Assembly: GCA_963819905.1 (NCBI GenBank)
Contig: CAWFXP010000009.1
Coordinates: forward strand, 620,001-684,000
Direction of reading: 5' to 3'
DNA: 64,000 nt
From: CAWCQC01 sp963819905
GTDB taxonomy: Bacteria > Actinomycetota > Thermoleophilia > Gaiellales > Gaiellaceae
Part shown: one piece after another, positions 33,761 to 42,920 of the stretch
Layout of the letters: every line of letters begins with the position of its first letter
Numbering within the stretch: the stretch's first letter is position 1
Program-made: the position numbers and the translations under genes
Notes under the pieces: model-generated
The model's input: the letters and a program-made list of their open reading frames with translations, nothing else
Told to the model about the DNA's origin: nothing
Databases searched by the model: none

Positions 33761-34714
33761 ATGGAGTCGCCCAGGATCTCATCGGTGCGGGCTCCCGTCC
33801 ATGAGCCCGGATCCTCTACGCTCGGTCGCGCCCTGCGAGCACCGGTCGTCCATTCCGTTCTCCCGCGCCCGCTGACGGCCGCCGCGGGTGACGTGCTCGA
33901 ACGGTCGGGCGTCGCCCTGGTCGTCCACCCACCGGACGGGCCCGTTGCCGCCGGCGTGGCCGCGGTCGAGGACCGAGCGGCTGTGGCGCTCCTCGGACCG
34001 TTTCGCTCGACCGACGTAGCCGAGACCGTCGCCGCGACAGCGCCCGGAGGCCTGGCGCTCATCGCTCCTGTGGCGACGTGGGCGGGAGTGACGCGCGCCG
34101 ACGAGCCCGGTTGCGACGATCCGGCAGATCATCGAGGCACGGTGTTCAGGCTGGTGGCTCGGGACACGGAGGTGGCCGCGCGCATCGCCGGCTACGTGCG
34201 TGGCCGCGGCGGACGCGCGCTCGTCGTCGCAGGCGAGCACGAGTACGGCGCCCAGCTCGACGGTCAGCTCGGTCTCGGCGGCCTCCCACGTGCCGAAGGG
34301 GCCGAGGAGGCCGACCTCGTCGTTCTCTGTGGGCTTGTGGGGAGCCCCGAGACCGAGCAGGTCCGCGCGCTGCCTCGAACGCTCCCGGTGGTCGCGTTCG
34401 ACGGCGTTCAGGGCGCCGACCTGGGCGATCGCAGCATCCGCGTGGCCCTCCCGTTCGCCCCGTCCTCGCGGCGAAACCCGGCCGAGCTGTTTGCCGGCCT
34501 CGACCGAGCCGAGCAGGCCGCCGAGCTCGTCGTCGAGGCGCTTGTCGGCGGTGCGTCCACTCGATCGGAGGTGCTCGCCGCGCTCGCCGGCAGTGGAGCG
34601 TTTGACGAGCACGGCGATCCTCGTGACCCATCCGTCTGGCTGTGGCGGGCGGAGGGCGACTGGAGTCTCGTCCCCGACGAGGAGCTCCCGCCGGTCGCGC
34701 GGACGTTACGGTGA
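33761..34714 (+). CDS. Type I periplasmic-binding-fold protein lacking a signal peptide
   Basis: Up to 317 residues. The middle resembles Leu/Ile/Val-type receptor binding proteins: VALLGPFRSTDVAETVAAT, LALIAPVATWAGVT, GTVFRLVARDTEVAARIAGYV and ALVVAGEHEYGAQLDG. Such proteins are normally exported and sit beside ABC permease genes. Here there is no signal peptide, lipobox or ABC gene, and the first ~25 residues look unlike the family, so the true start may lie further in. It could be a cytoplasmic sensor or a relic. Confidence 0.55.
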   Translation: MESPRISSVRAPVHEPGSSTLGRALRAPVVHSVLPRPLTAAAGDVLERSGVALVVHPPDGPVAAGVAAVEDRAAVALLGPFRSTDVAETVAATAPGGLALIAPVATWAGVTRADEPGCDDPADHRGTVFRLVARDTEVAARIAGYVRGRGGRALVVAGEHEYGAQLDGQLGLGGLPRAEGAEEADLVVLCGLVGSPETEQVRALPRTLPVVAFDGVQGADLGDRSIRVALPFAPSSRRNPAELFAGLDRAEQAAELVVEALVGGASTRSEVLAALAGSGAFDEHGDPRDPSVWLWRAEGDWSLVPDEELPPVARTLR

Positions 34715-34742
34715 GTCAGCCCTGGAGAGGAGGGAAGTGACA

Positions 34743-35288
34743 GTGGGCCTGACCCAGTACTACACGGCGACCACCCTCGACGGCTTCATCGCAGACCCGA
34801 ACCACTCGCTGGACTGGCTTTTCACCCGCGCGCGAGAAGAAGACGGGCCGATGAACTACGGCGCGTTCATCTCCGAGGTCGGCGCGCTCGCGATGGGCTC
34901 GACGACGTACGAATGGATCCTCGACCACACGGGTCTGAGCAAGGATTCGGCGGAGGCAAGCTGGGCGTACGACCTGCCGTGCTGGGTGTTCACGCACCGC
35001 CGCCTCCAGGTGGTGCCGGATGCGCAGATCGAGTTCACGAGCGCCGACGTCACCACGGTGCACAGGGAGATGGTCGCCGCCGCGGGCGGGCGGAACGTCT
35101 GGGTCGTCGGCGGAGGCGACCTGGCAGGTCAGTTCGCAGAGGCGGGGCTGCTCGACGAGGTGATCGTCACGATCGCGCCGGTGACCCTCGGCGCGGGCGC
35201 ACCGCTCCTGCCCCGGCGGATCGAGCTGCGCCTCGACGAGGTGGCACGGAACGGCGACTTCGCGTGCGCTCGCTACTCGGTCGTGTGA
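34743..35288 (+). CDS. RibD-C/DHFR-like reductase
   Basis: 181 residues of the dihydrofolate-reductase-like RibD C-terminal superfamily. It starts (V)GLTQYYTATTLDGFIADPN, with SLDWLF, MGSTTYEW, NVWVVGGGDLAGQFAEAGLLDEVIVTI as NADPH-binding core, and ends in a beta strand (GDFACARYSVV). GTG 34743, nine bases past AGGAGG, matches the usual N-terminus; GTG 34737 is the alternative. Stand-alone proteins of this type are common in soil actinobacteria, with mostly unknown substrates. Confidence 0.8.
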   Translation: MGLTQYYTATTLDGFIADPNHSLDWLFTRAREEDGPMNYGAFISEVGALAMGSTTYEWILDHTGLSKDSAEASWAYDLPCWVFTHRRLQVVPDAQIEFTSADVTTVHREMVAAAGGRNVWVVGGGDLAGQFAEAGLLDEVIVTIAPVTLGAGAPLLPRRIELRLDEVARNGDFACARYSVV

Positions 35289-35325
35289 CGCATCTCCGCC
35301 CCCGTGGCGTCGAGCGGGCAGGTGC

Positions 35326-36036
35326 CTAGTAGCCGCTGAAGCGCTCGGCGATCACGTGCTCCTCGTCCACGCCGGCCTCCTCGAGCGCCTTCTGCACCGC
35401 CTCGGTCATGCCGGGCGGGCCGGCGACCATGAACGTATACGCATTGAGGTCTCCGTCGAGCTGGTCGCGCACGAAGGCGGCGTCCACCTTCCGCGTCTCG
35501 CCCTCCCAGCCGGGGTCGTCCGTCATGGTGAGGACGAGCCGAAAGTCCGGAAGCGTCCCCTCGAGCCGGCGCAGCTCGTCGAGGAAGGCCGTCGACTCCC
35601 TGTCGCGGTTCGAGTAGACGAGCGACACGCGGTAGGGGAGGCCTTGCTCGCTGATGAAGCGGAGCATGCTCCGAAAGACGGTGATGCCGATCCCGCCCGC
35701 GACGAAGACGAGCGGCCGTTCGGTCTTCTCGGGCAGGACGAACTCTCCCTTGGGCTGTTCGACCTCGACCTCGGTACCCACCTGTAGCTCGCCGAGCGAT
35801 CGCTTGAAGGCGCTGTCTCTCATCCTCGTCGTCAGGCCGAGAACGCCCTTCTCGTTGGGGGAGGTGACGACGGTGAAGTGCTTGCGCAATCCCTTGGCGT
35901 CCGTGTGCCCGATATCGGGGAGCGTGACGAAGAAGTACTGACCGGGCGCGAAGTCGAGCTTCTCGCCGAGCAGGTCGAAGGTGACGAGGAGCGTCCCTCT
36001 CGCGACCTCCTGCTTGTCCTTGATCCGGGCCTTCAT
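35326..36036 (-). CDS. Ferredoxin-NADP reductase-like FAD/NAD(P) oxidoreductase
   Basis: 236 residues with an FAD-binding barrel (APGQYFFVTLPD; LRKHFTVVTSPNEKG) and an NAD-binding half (LVFVAGGIGITVFRSMLRFI near 108-127; YTFMVAGPPGMTEAVQKALEEAGV near the end). No iron-sulfur cysteines are present, so it is a two-domain reductase that needs a separate electron partner; none is next door. Convergent with the reductase gene upstream. Confidence 0.82.
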   Translation of the reverse strand: MKARIKDKQEVARGTLLVTFDLLGEKLDFAPGQYFFVTLPDIGHTDAKGLRKHFTVVTSPNEKGVLGLTTRMRDSAFKRSLGELQVGTEVEVEQPKGEFVLPEKTERPLVFVAGGIGITVFRSMLRFISEQGLPYRVSLVYSNRDRESTAFLDELRRLEGTLPDFRLVLTMTDDPGWEGETRKVDAAFVRDQLDGDLNAYTFMVAGPPGMTEAVQKALEEAGVDEEHVIAERFSGY

Positions 36037-36096
36037 CGTGGGTCCCTCTCCAGTACGAGCAGTGGGTGCGGCCGGTTCATCGGCAGCGTACGGATC

Positions 36097-36645
36097 TCAC
36101 GCCTCGGGTCGGTAGGCGAGATAGGCCACGCCGTTCTCGTACGACTCACAGGCCGCCAGCGACAGCTTGCGCGGAGGCGCGTCCGCGGGGAAGAGCCGCG
36201 GGCCCGATCCACGGGTTAGCGGGTACACGAACAGATGGAGCTCGTCGACCAGGCCGTCCGCCAGCATCGCTCGCACGAGCGTACCGCTGCCCGAGACGTA
36301 GAGGTCGCCGTCGACCTCCTCCTTCAGGCTGCGGATCGCGTCGCGGTCGTACGGGCCGATGATCTGCGAGTTCCGCCACGTAGCAGTCGTCAGCGTCGCG
36401 GAGACGACGTACTTGGTCGTGTCGTTGAAGAACGGTGCCCCCGGGTCGTCCTCGACCGTCCGCGTCGACCACGCCGGCTCGAACATCTCGTACGTGATCC
36501 GGCCGAGCAGGATGCCCTCGCTCCGCTCTGTGACTGCTCCGATGGCCTCTCCCATCTTGGGATGGAAGCCGTAGTCGAACGTCCACGTCGGCGCGTCGAT
36601 CACTCCGTCGACGCTCATGAACTCGTGCACGTGTATCGCTCCCAC
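36097..36645 (-). CDS. RibD-C/DHFR-like reductase
   Basis: 182 residues: MGAIHVHEFMSVDGVIDAPTW start, GILLGRITYEMFEPAW, KYVVSATL, DLYVSGSGTLVRAMLADGLVDELHLFVYPLTRGSGPRLF. All core elements of the superfamily are intact. One of five intact paralogues in the window; they differ strongly in sequence, so they are not recent copies of each other. Confidence 0.8.
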   Translation of the reverse strand: MGAIHVHEFMSVDGVIDAPTWTFDYGFHPKMGEAIGAVTERSEGILLGRITYEMFEPAWSTRTVEDDPGAPFFNDTTKYVVSATLTTATWRNSQIIGPYDRDAIRSLKEEVDGDLYVSGSGTLVRAMLADGLVDELHLFVYPLTRGSGPRLFPADAPPRKLSLAACESYENGVAYLAYRPEA

Positions 36646-36732
36646 GTCTCACCTCCGGGGTCGAGTTGCCGTGTAGACGTCGGCAGCTTCGCCAACTCAT
36701 CGATCGAACCTATGTGGTAAGAGAAGGATGTC

Positions 36733-37146
36733 GTGAAGAAGAGCGCCTCGCAGAATCCCGGGTCGTCCCCGTCTGAGTTGTCGCCGTCTGAGTTGATAGA
36801 CGCGCGGATCATGGAGCTCGACGACTGGAGGGGTGAGATGCTCTCCCGCCTCCGAGCTCTCGTCAAGCAAGCCGATCCCGAGGTGATCGAGGAGTGGAAG
36901 TGGAGAGGTACTCCCGTCTGGTCTCACGACGGGATGATCTGCACGGGCGAGACCTACAAGAGCGTGGTGAAGATGACCTTCGCCAAGGGTGCATCACTGG
37001 AAGACCCTTCGGGCCTGTTCAACTCGAGCCTCGAAGGCAACACCAGGCGCGCCATCGATTTCCACGAGGGCGACAAGATCGACGAGAAGGCTCTCGAGGC
37101 TCTCGTGCGTGCCGCCGTGGCCCTGAATACATCACGTAAGGTCTAG
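36733..37146 (+). CDS. DUF1801 protein
   Basis: 137 residues from GTG 36733. The core EEWKWRGTPVWSHDGMICTGETYKSVVKMTFAKGASLEDPSGLFNSSLEGNTRRAIDFHEGDKID is typical of DUF1801. The N-terminus carries a short tandem repeat at DNA and protein level (SSPSELSPSEL). Function not established. A GAAGGA site lies upstream; divergent from the reductase at 36097-36645. Confidence 0.78.
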   Translation: MKKSASQNPGSSPSELSPSELIDARIMELDDWRGEMLSRLRALVKQADPEVIEEWKWRGTPVWSHDGMICTGETYKSVVKMTFAKGASLEDPSGLFNSSLEGNTRRAIDFHEGDKIDEKALEALVRAAVALNTSRKV

Positions 37147-37318
37147 ACGCCTTTCCTCGTCCACGGACCGACTGGACTAGAGGGCGACGCCCGTGCTCTC
37201 TTGCCATGTTGAGCGAGCCGGCTCAGTCTTCCGCGCATGTGGCGTCGGCGGGAGCTTGCGTCATTGCGCGCGGCGGCCACCTTGCCGCGCAAGCGGGGCG
37301 AAGGAGGGTCGGGAGCGA

Positions 37319-38251
37319 ATGGAGTTTCTGTTTCATGGGCAGAGACGGCGACGCCTCGGCCTGATTGCGTTCACGGCCGCGTTGAGCGCCACAGCGCTCT
37401 TGCTCGCAGCAAGGTCCGCGTCGGCGACGGGAGTGCTGTCCGTCCCATCGCTCGCGGCGTCTCAGGGAGTCGCACCGGCAGCCACCCCCGACACCGGTTT
37501 CGCTCAACCGTATGCCGGGACGCCGAAGTACCAGCAGTACGCGCCAACCGAGGCCACCCGCGCCCGCCAGATCAATCGGCCCCTTGGCTCCAAGGCCGCG
37601 GATTGGATCGCACGCAAGCTCGGGTTGAACAAGGCCCACGCGTTCACAGCGAAGCAGTACGCGCTCTTCATCAGCGGCAAGGGTGTGGGCGGCAATCCGC
37701 GTGATGCGCAGCTAGTCGACGAAAGCGTTCGCATCTTCACGAACACGACGGGCAGACCCCTCTACGCCAACGTCGACGGCAAGGTGACGCCCACCGTGCT
37801 GAGCAGCTACGGGCTGTTCGTCAACCCAGCCGGGATGCTGATGAGCCTCGCGAACACGGGCGCGCCGACGAGGATGGTGAACGTCGTCCTCGCGCCGGGC
37901 GGGTACTTGGGCAAGTGGTGCAGGCAGAACGGCGCCCAGGATTCGCTTCGGATGCTCTACCGGTCGGCCTACACGTCTGAAGTCGTCTACGGCAACAAGT
38001 CCCAGCAGCAATCGGGCGTCGATCAGCTGGTTCCCAACCAGAAGGGTGGTAGGAGCTCGACCGTGGGAATGTCGATGGCGCCCTCCATCTGGATCGTCAA
38101 CTTCGCCGCGGTCTACACGCTGAACCCCAAACTGGCGGCGTACATGCCGGCCCGGTGGACGCCGATCCCCACCAACGTGGTGCAGGCGATCAAGGCGAGC
38201 CCCACCGGCCAGGTTCCGTACAGCGAGTACCAGTCGTCGTTCCCGGGTTGA
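37319..38251 (+). CDS. Secreted protein of unknown function
   Basis: 310 residues from ATG 37319, with an AAGGAGG site. The signal peptide is clear: basic start (GQRRRRLGLIAF), hydrophobic core, likely cleavage after SASA near residue 37. The mature part has no cysteine pairs or catalytic motif I recognise. It contains GKWCRQNGAQDSLRMLYRS and a C-terminal region with YTLNPKLAAYMPARWTPIP. The longer open frame from 37193 adds no signal-like sequence. Transcribed alone. Confidence 0.65.
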   Translation: MEFLFHGQRRRRLGLIAFTAALSATALLLAARSASATGVLSVPSLAASQGVAPAATPDTGFAQPYAGTPKYQQYAPTEATRARQINRPLGSKAADWIARKLGLNKAHAFTAKQYALFISGKGVGGNPRDAQLVDESVRIFTNTTGRPLYANVDGKVTPTVLSSYGLFVNPAGMLMSLANTGAPTRMVNVVLAPGGYLGKWCRQNGAQDSLRMLYRSAYTSEVVYGNKSQQQSGVDQLVPNQKGGRSSTVGMSMAPSIWIVNFAAVYTLNPKLAAYMPARWTPIPTNVVQAIKASPTGQVPYSEYQSSFPG

Positions 38252-38499
38252 TTACTGGGGAACAGGGGAGGGCGGACGGCGCCTAGCTGTAGTTCCTGAG
38301 GACGTTGTCAACCGTCCCGCCGCGGCCACTCATCGTCGGGCTCACAGTTGCGCTCGCCCGTGCGCTGCCGTTCATGCACCCGCTCGGAGGAAACCGAGCC
38401 TACGCGTTCCTCGGCGAGGCCGCCGCGTGGCGCGAACCGACCCTGCGCTAAGGCAACCAACGTCTGACCCGTTTGCCAAGCGATGTACCGGCGCGGGCT

Positions 38500-39915
38500 T
38501 CAGCCGGGCTGGATGTTCTGGTTGAGCCTGAAGAAGTTGGTCGGGTCGTATGTGCGCTTGAGCTCGACCAGCCGCTCGTAGGTTCGCGCGCCATAGGCCT
38601 GGCGCACCCGGTTGCCGCCCTCTTCGCCGAGGAAGTTCAGGTACACGCGCCCTCCGGCGTGCGGTTGCATCGCCTCGAAGAAGTCCCGCGCCCAGGCGAC
38701 GTGGCGGTATGCGTCAGGATCCTCCTCGGTCCAGACCGCGTTGATGTTGACGTTGTGGGCGGCATCTCGCTGGCTGAAGGCAGTCTCGTCCTCACCCATT
38801 CGGGCGAGCGCCCCGCCGAGCTGGAACACGATGGTGTAGGACTTGGGCGAGGTGGGCGCCGATGATTGCTCGACGAGCGTGTCGATCGCATCATCGGTAA
38901 GCGGCGGAAGCTCGACCGACTTCCAGTACCGGTGCCAGCCGTGCGGCACCAAGGGATCGAACATCGACTGCAAGGCCGTGTAGGGCTTCGGCTCGAGCAG
39001 GTCGACGATCGGGCGGCCGAACCGCTTGAGTGGGCGGACGACCTCGGCACCCTCGTCCGGAGATCCGGCGTAACAGGCGCCCACCATCACGATCGGCTTG
39101 CCGTGCACCTCCTCCGGCAGGAAGGGGAGCGGTGGCGCCACCGACAGTTCGAAGATCGTGGTCAGCTCGTCCGGGGCCTCGGCGACGAACTCGCGGTAGA
39201 AGCGCAAGACCTCCGGCGCGTCCTCGAGGAGGTGGAACACCGGTCCTGCGAGGACGACCGGGCCGACGGGATGTAGCTGGTACTCGAACGAGGTGACGAT
39301 GCCGAAGTTGCCGCCGCCACCGCGGATCGCCCAGAAGAGATCGGGGTCTTCCTCCTTGCTCGCGGTGACGATTTCGCCCTGCGCGGTCACCACGTCCGCG
39401 GAGAGGAGGTTGTCGACAGTGGCGCCGTGCTTTCGCATCAGCCAGCCGATCCCGCCGCCGAGCGTCAGGCCCGCGATCCCCGTGTGGGTGACGATCCCGC
39501 CGACTGTCGCCAGCCCGAGGAGCTGCGTCTCGCGGTCGAGCTCGCCCCAAAGCACGCCGGCCTCGGCGCGCGCGGTGCGCGTCGCCGGATCGACTCGGAT
39601 TCCCTTCATCGGCGAGAGGTCGATCACGAGCCCGCCGTCACAGAGCGCGTGGCCGCCGACGCCGTGGCCGCCGGAGCGCACGCTGACCAGCAGATCCCGC
39701 TCGCGGGCGAAGCGGACCGCGGCGACGACGTCGGCGACACCGTGGCAGCGGGCGATGCAGGCCGGATGGCGGTCAATCGCCCCATTCCAGATCCTGCGGG
39801 CAGCGTCGTAGCCGGGGCTCGTCGGCAGCACCAGCTCTCCGCGAAACGATCCGCCGAGCTCGTCCAATACGATCGTCTCCAGGGGCGGTGCCTGTCGTGT
39901 CTGGACAGCGCTCAT
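38500..39915 (-). CDS. Berberine-bridge-type FAD-linked oxidoreductase
   Basis: 471 residues with an FAD-binding 4 (PCMH) domain and a C-terminal BBE domain. The FAD anchor is SVRSGGHGVGGHALCDGGLV near 77-96, whose first His is the usual 8-alpha covalent site. GIAGLTLGGGIGWLMRKHG and LFWAIRGGGGNFGIVTSFEY follow. The C-terminus YERLVELKRTYDPTNFFRLNQNI is the BBE motif. ATG 39915 follows GGGAGG. Substrate unknown; members oxidise sugars, alcohols or antibiotic intermediates. Divergent from an HxlR regulator, a likely controller. Confidence 0.85.
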   Translation of the reverse strand: MSAVQTRQAPPLETIVLDELGGSFRGELVLPTSPGYDAARRIWNGAIDRHPACIARCHGVADVVAAVRFARERDLLVSVRSGGHGVGGHALCDGGLVIDLSPMKGIRVDPATRTARAEAGVLWGELDRETQLLGLATVGGIVTHTGIAGLTLGGGIGWLMRKHGATVDNLLSADVVTAQGEIVTASKEEDPDLFWAIRGGGGNFGIVTSFEYQLHPVGPVVLAGPVFHLLEDAPEVLRFYREFVAEAPDELTTIFELSVAPPLPFLPEEVHGKPIVMVGACYAGSPDEGAEVVRPLKRFGRPIVDLLEPKPYTALQSMFDPLVPHGWHRYWKSVELPPLTDDAIDTLVEQSSAPTSPKSYTIVFQLGGALARMGEDETAFSQRDAAHNVNINAVWTEEDPDAYRHVAWARDFFEAMQPHAGGRVYLNFLGEEGGNRVRQAYGARTYERLVELKRTYDPTNFFRLNQNIQPG

Positions 39916-40059
39916 CGCGTCCTCCCAGCTGTGCTCAAAGACGTCCGGTAGCCATGCGAGCAACGTAGGCTTGCCGGCCTGGGCTGACTAGTTCTACTTT
40001 CGAACCAACCGGTCCGAATAGCGGACCTGTGGCCGATCCGGGGCTAGCATGGTGACGCG

Positions 40060-40824
40060 ATGCGCAGCTATGCGCAGTACTGCCCGGTCGCCAAGGCCAG
40101 CGAGACTCTCGGCGACCGTTGGACGCTTCTGATCGTGCGCGAGATGCTCGGCGGCGCGAGCGGCTTCAACGAGCTCCAACGCGGCCTCCCGGGGATCTCG
40201 CGCTCGGTCCTCTCCGACCGCATGCGCGCGCTCGAGCGGGCCGAGGTCATCGAGCGCAGGACAGGCCCCAAAGGCCGCACCCTCGAATATCGGCTGACGC
40301 CCGCCGGCCGTGACCTTCAGCCGGTCGTGCAGGCGATGGGCGAGTGGGGGGCGACTTGGTCGTTCACCGAGCCGCGCCCCGAGGAGCTCGATCCCGACCT
40401 GTTGATCGTCTGGATGGCCCGCCACGTCGATCGCCGGCGGCTCCCACCCAACCGAACCGTGGTCAAGTTCGACTTTCGCGGCCCCAAGCGGCGTTACTGG
40501 ATGGTCCTCGAGCCCTCCGAGGTCTCGGTCTGCCTGCAGCATCCCGGTTTCGACGTCGACCTCGAGGTCAGCGTCGACACCACCACGCTCTACCGCGTCT
40601 ACTTGGGACGGGCCGAACTGGGCGGTGCGATTCGAGCCGGCCAGCTGACGATGAGCGGCCCGCGGACGCTGCAACGCGGATTCGGCCACTGGTTCACCTG
40701 GAGCGCATTCGCCCCGGCCAGCCGGTCGGCGCAGGTGCGCCGCGCAGCCGCCTCACGCCTTGCCAGCCCTGATCGCGTACGGGTCGCCGAAGCTCAACGC
40801 GGAAGCGCACCGTCTGCCGGCTGA
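40060..40824 (+). CDS. HxlR-family transcriptional regulator with C-terminal sterol-carrier-like domain
   Basis: 254 residues. The winged-helix domain (YCPVAKASETLGDRWTLLIVREMLGGASGFNELQRGLPGISRSVLSDRMRALERAEVIERR) fills the first 80 residues, including the N-terminal Cys often used for redox or electrophile sensing. The rest (about 110-225) resembles an SCP2-like ligand domain. A TAGCAT element nine bases before the ATG suggests an almost leaderless start. Divergent from the FAD oxidoreductase 144 bp away, its probable target. Confidence 0.82.
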   Translation: MRSYAQYCPVAKASETLGDRWTLLIVREMLGGASGFNELQRGLPGISRSVLSDRMRALERAEVIERRTGPKGRTLEYRLTPAGRDLQPVVQAMGEWGATWSFTEPRPEELDPDLLIVWMARHVDRRRLPPNRTVVKFDFRGPKRRYWMVLEPSEVSVCLQHPGFDVDLEVSVDTTTLYRVYLGRAELGGAIRAGQLTMSGPRTLQRGFGHWFTWSAFAPASRSAQVRRAAASRLASPDRVRVAEAQRGSAPSAG

Positions 40825-40945
40825 ATGGACGAAAGCGCAACCGGCTCGGTGAATTGGTCCCGGCAGTTGACGCCCGGGTGCACGACCCTCGGGCCTAGTC
40901 GCGTGCGCGTGCCCGGTTGCGATTGCGGTTGCACGAGGTCGAAGC

Positions 40946-40974
40946 TTGACGTCATCCAAGTTTCTCTGTATCAT
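40946..40974 (+). promoter_or_regulatory. Sigma-70-type promoter of the TetR-MGT operon
   Basis: TTGACG (40946-40951) and TATCAT (40969-40974) are separated by exactly 17 bases, in a locally AT-rich stretch. The -10 element ends seven bases before the ATG at 40982, so the message should be leaderless. This is among the best canonical promoters in the window. Confidence 0.65.
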
Positions 40975-40981
40975 TATACTA

Positions 40982-41587
40982 ATGAATGTAACGCGAACCT
41001 ATCGGATGTCGACGAGGGCCGCGGCGGTCGAGTTGACGCGCGAGCGCGTGCTGCGGGCAGCATGTGACGCATTCCTGCACGGCTGGTACGACGACGTGAC
41101 GCTGCGTGGCGTCGCGGCGGACGCCGGGGTGGCGCTCCAGACGGTGGTCAATCACTTCGGGAACAAGGAGGCGCTCTTCGGCGCCGCAGCCGAGCGGATC
41201 AGCGACCAGATCTCGACGCTCCGTTGGACGGTGGTGGCAGGAGACCTCGAGGGCGCCGCGACCATGCTGGTCGACGACTACGAGCAGACGGGCGACTTCG
41301 CTCTGCGCACACTCGCCATCGAACAGCGCGTCCCGATCGTCCGGCCGGGAATCGCGCGCGGACGGCGAGGCCACCAAGAGTGGGTCGAGCACGTCTTCGC
41401 CGCTGCGCTCACGGGGTTGCGCGGCGCCGACCGTAAGCGGCGCGTCGCTCAGCTCGTCGCCACTACCGACGTCTTCACCTGGAAGCTGCTCCGGCGCGAC
41501 CAGGGGCTAAGCCGTGACCAGACCATCACCGCCGTCCGCGAGCTCGTGGAGGCACTTCACACTCAGACTGGAGGAGGCTCCAAGTGA
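40982..41587 (+). CDS. TetR-family transcriptional regulator
   Basis: 201 residues from ATG 40982. The TetR helix-turn-helix is ERVLRAACDAFLHGWYDDVTLRGVAADAGVALQTVVNHFGNKEALF. The C-terminal ligand domain is divergent, as usual. ATG 41006 is a second possible start, but the promoter spacing supports 40982. The stop overlaps the start of an MGT glycosyltransferase (GTGA), so the regulator and enzyme are co-translated and the enzyme substrate is a plausible inducer. Confidence 0.85.
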   Translation: MNVTRTYRMSTRAAAVELTRERVLRAACDAFLHGWYDDVTLRGVAADAGVALQTVVNHFGNKEALFGAAAERISDQISTLRWTVVAGDLEGAATMLVDDYEQTGDFALRTLAIEQRVPIVRPGIARGRRGHQEWVEHVFAAALTGLRGADRKRRVAQLVATTDVFTWKLLRRDQGLSRDQTITAVRELVEALHTQTGGGSK

Positions 41588-42861
41588 CTCACCTGTTGAT
41601 GACGACGTGGGACGGCTCGGGGACGACGCCGCCGCTGATGAGCGTCGCGCGCGCACTGGTGGAGCGCGGGCACAGCCTCACCGTTCTGGCAGACCCGGTG
41701 CTGCGACCCGACGTGGAGGCGACGGGCGCCGAGCACGTCAGCTGGACGCGAGCACCCCACCGGCTCGAGCGCTCGCCGAGCAGCCACTTCGTTCGCGACT
41801 GGGCTGGTCTCGAGCCGGCGGAGGGGTTCGCGCGGATGCGCGACCGGCTGGCGGTAGGCCCTGCGGCGGCGTTCGCCTCTGACGTGCGCGAGGAGCTCGC
41901 ACGCCGGCCGGCCGGGGCGGTACTGACTGAGCTACTGCTCTTCGGGCCGCAGGTCGCTGCCGAGGCAGCGCGGGTGCCCTGCATCGTCCTCAATCCGACG
42001 ATCAACGTCGTCCCTGCGCCCGGTGTCCCCCCGTTCGGCGCGGGGCTGATGCCGGCGACCAACGACGCCGAGCGCCGCCGCGACGAGGAGCTGGCCGCGA
42101 TCATGATGGCGGCCTGGGACGAGGCCTTGCCCGCGCTCAACGCCGCGCGAGCGGACCAGGGCCTGGAGCCTCTCGAGCACGTCCTCGATCAGGGCCGCAG
42201 CGTCGCCCGCGTGCTCGTGATGACGAGCCGGGCGTTCGACTTCATTGGCCCGCTGCCACCGACTGTCGAACATGTCGGGCCTCGCCTCGACGACCCCGTG
42301 TGGGCCGGCGAGTGGACGGCTCCACCCGGTGACGACCCGCTCGTTCTGCTGGCGCTCAGCGCGGACTTCCAGAACCAGGAGGATCTGCTGCAGCGCATCG
42401 TGTCCTCGATGGGCGAGCTGGCCGTCCGGGCCGTAGCCACGACCGGCCGAGGGATCGACCCGGGTGCCATCCGAGCGCCGGCGAACGTCCAGGTCGTACG
42501 GTCTGCGCCACACAGCGAGGTCCTCCGCGAGACGGCGCTGGCCATCACCCACTGCGGCCACGGCGTCACGATCAAGGCGCTCGCCGCCGGTGTCCCGCTT
42601 GTGTGCCTTCCGATGGGGCGCGACCAGCTCGACGTCGCCGCGCGCGTCGTCTACGCAGGCGCGGGGCTGCGGCTGGAGCCGTCGGCGGGGCGGGAAGAGA
42701 TTGCGGCCGCCGCCAACCGCGTCCTGACCGACGGCTCCTACCGCCACGCCGCCGAGGGCATCGCGGCGGCGATCGCCGAGGAGACGGCGACCGACCTTGC
42801 CGTGGCGGAGATCGAGGCAGTCCTGGCGACCGCCCATCGACCAGAGGCGGTCACGGCCTAG
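41584..42861 (+). CDS. MGT/UGT-family (GT1) glycosyltransferase
   Basis: 425-residue GT-B enzyme resembling macrolide glycosyltransferases. The N-terminus has TTWDGSGTTPPLMSVARALVERGHSLTVL. The C-terminal nucleotide-sugar region has APHSEVLRETALAITHCGHGVTIKALAAGVPLVCLPMGRDQLDVAARVV, with the His-Cys-Gly-His-Gly and Asp-Gln positions of the family. No signal or membrane segment. Probable role: inactivation of a small-molecule antibiotic or glycosylation of a metabolite, under the overlapping TetR gene. A related MGT gene lies at 54941-56233. Confidence 0.85.
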   Translation: MTHLLMTTWDGSGTTPPLMSVARALVERGHSLTVLADPVLRPDVEATGAEHVSWTRAPHRLERSPSSHFVRDWAGLEPAEGFARMRDRLAVGPAAAFASDVREELARRPAGAVLTELLLFGPQVAAEAARVPCIVLNPTINVVPAPGVPPFGAGLMPATNDAERRRDEELAAIMMAAWDEALPALNAARADQGLEPLEHVLDQGRSVARVLVMTSRAFDFIGPLPPTVEHVGPRLDDPVWAGEWTAPPGDDPLVLLALSADFQNQEDLLQRIVSSMGELAVRAVATTGRGIDPGAIRAPANVQVVRSAPHSEVLRETALAITHCGHGVTIKALAAGVPLVCLPMGRDQLDVAARVVYAGAGLRLEPSAGREEIAAAANRVLTDGSYRHAAEGIAAAIAEETATDLAVAEIEAVLATAHRPEAVTA

Positions 42862-42920
42862 CACCCACGAGCTGGCGTTAGCGGGGCACGAATCACGACT
42901 ACCTCGCGTGCGCTGCGAGC

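Noticed and set aside
38282..38460. Short frame ending GGNRAYAFLGEAAAWREPTLR
   Set aside because: Too short, no ribosome site and no recognisable family; the 38252-38499 gap shows nothing else.
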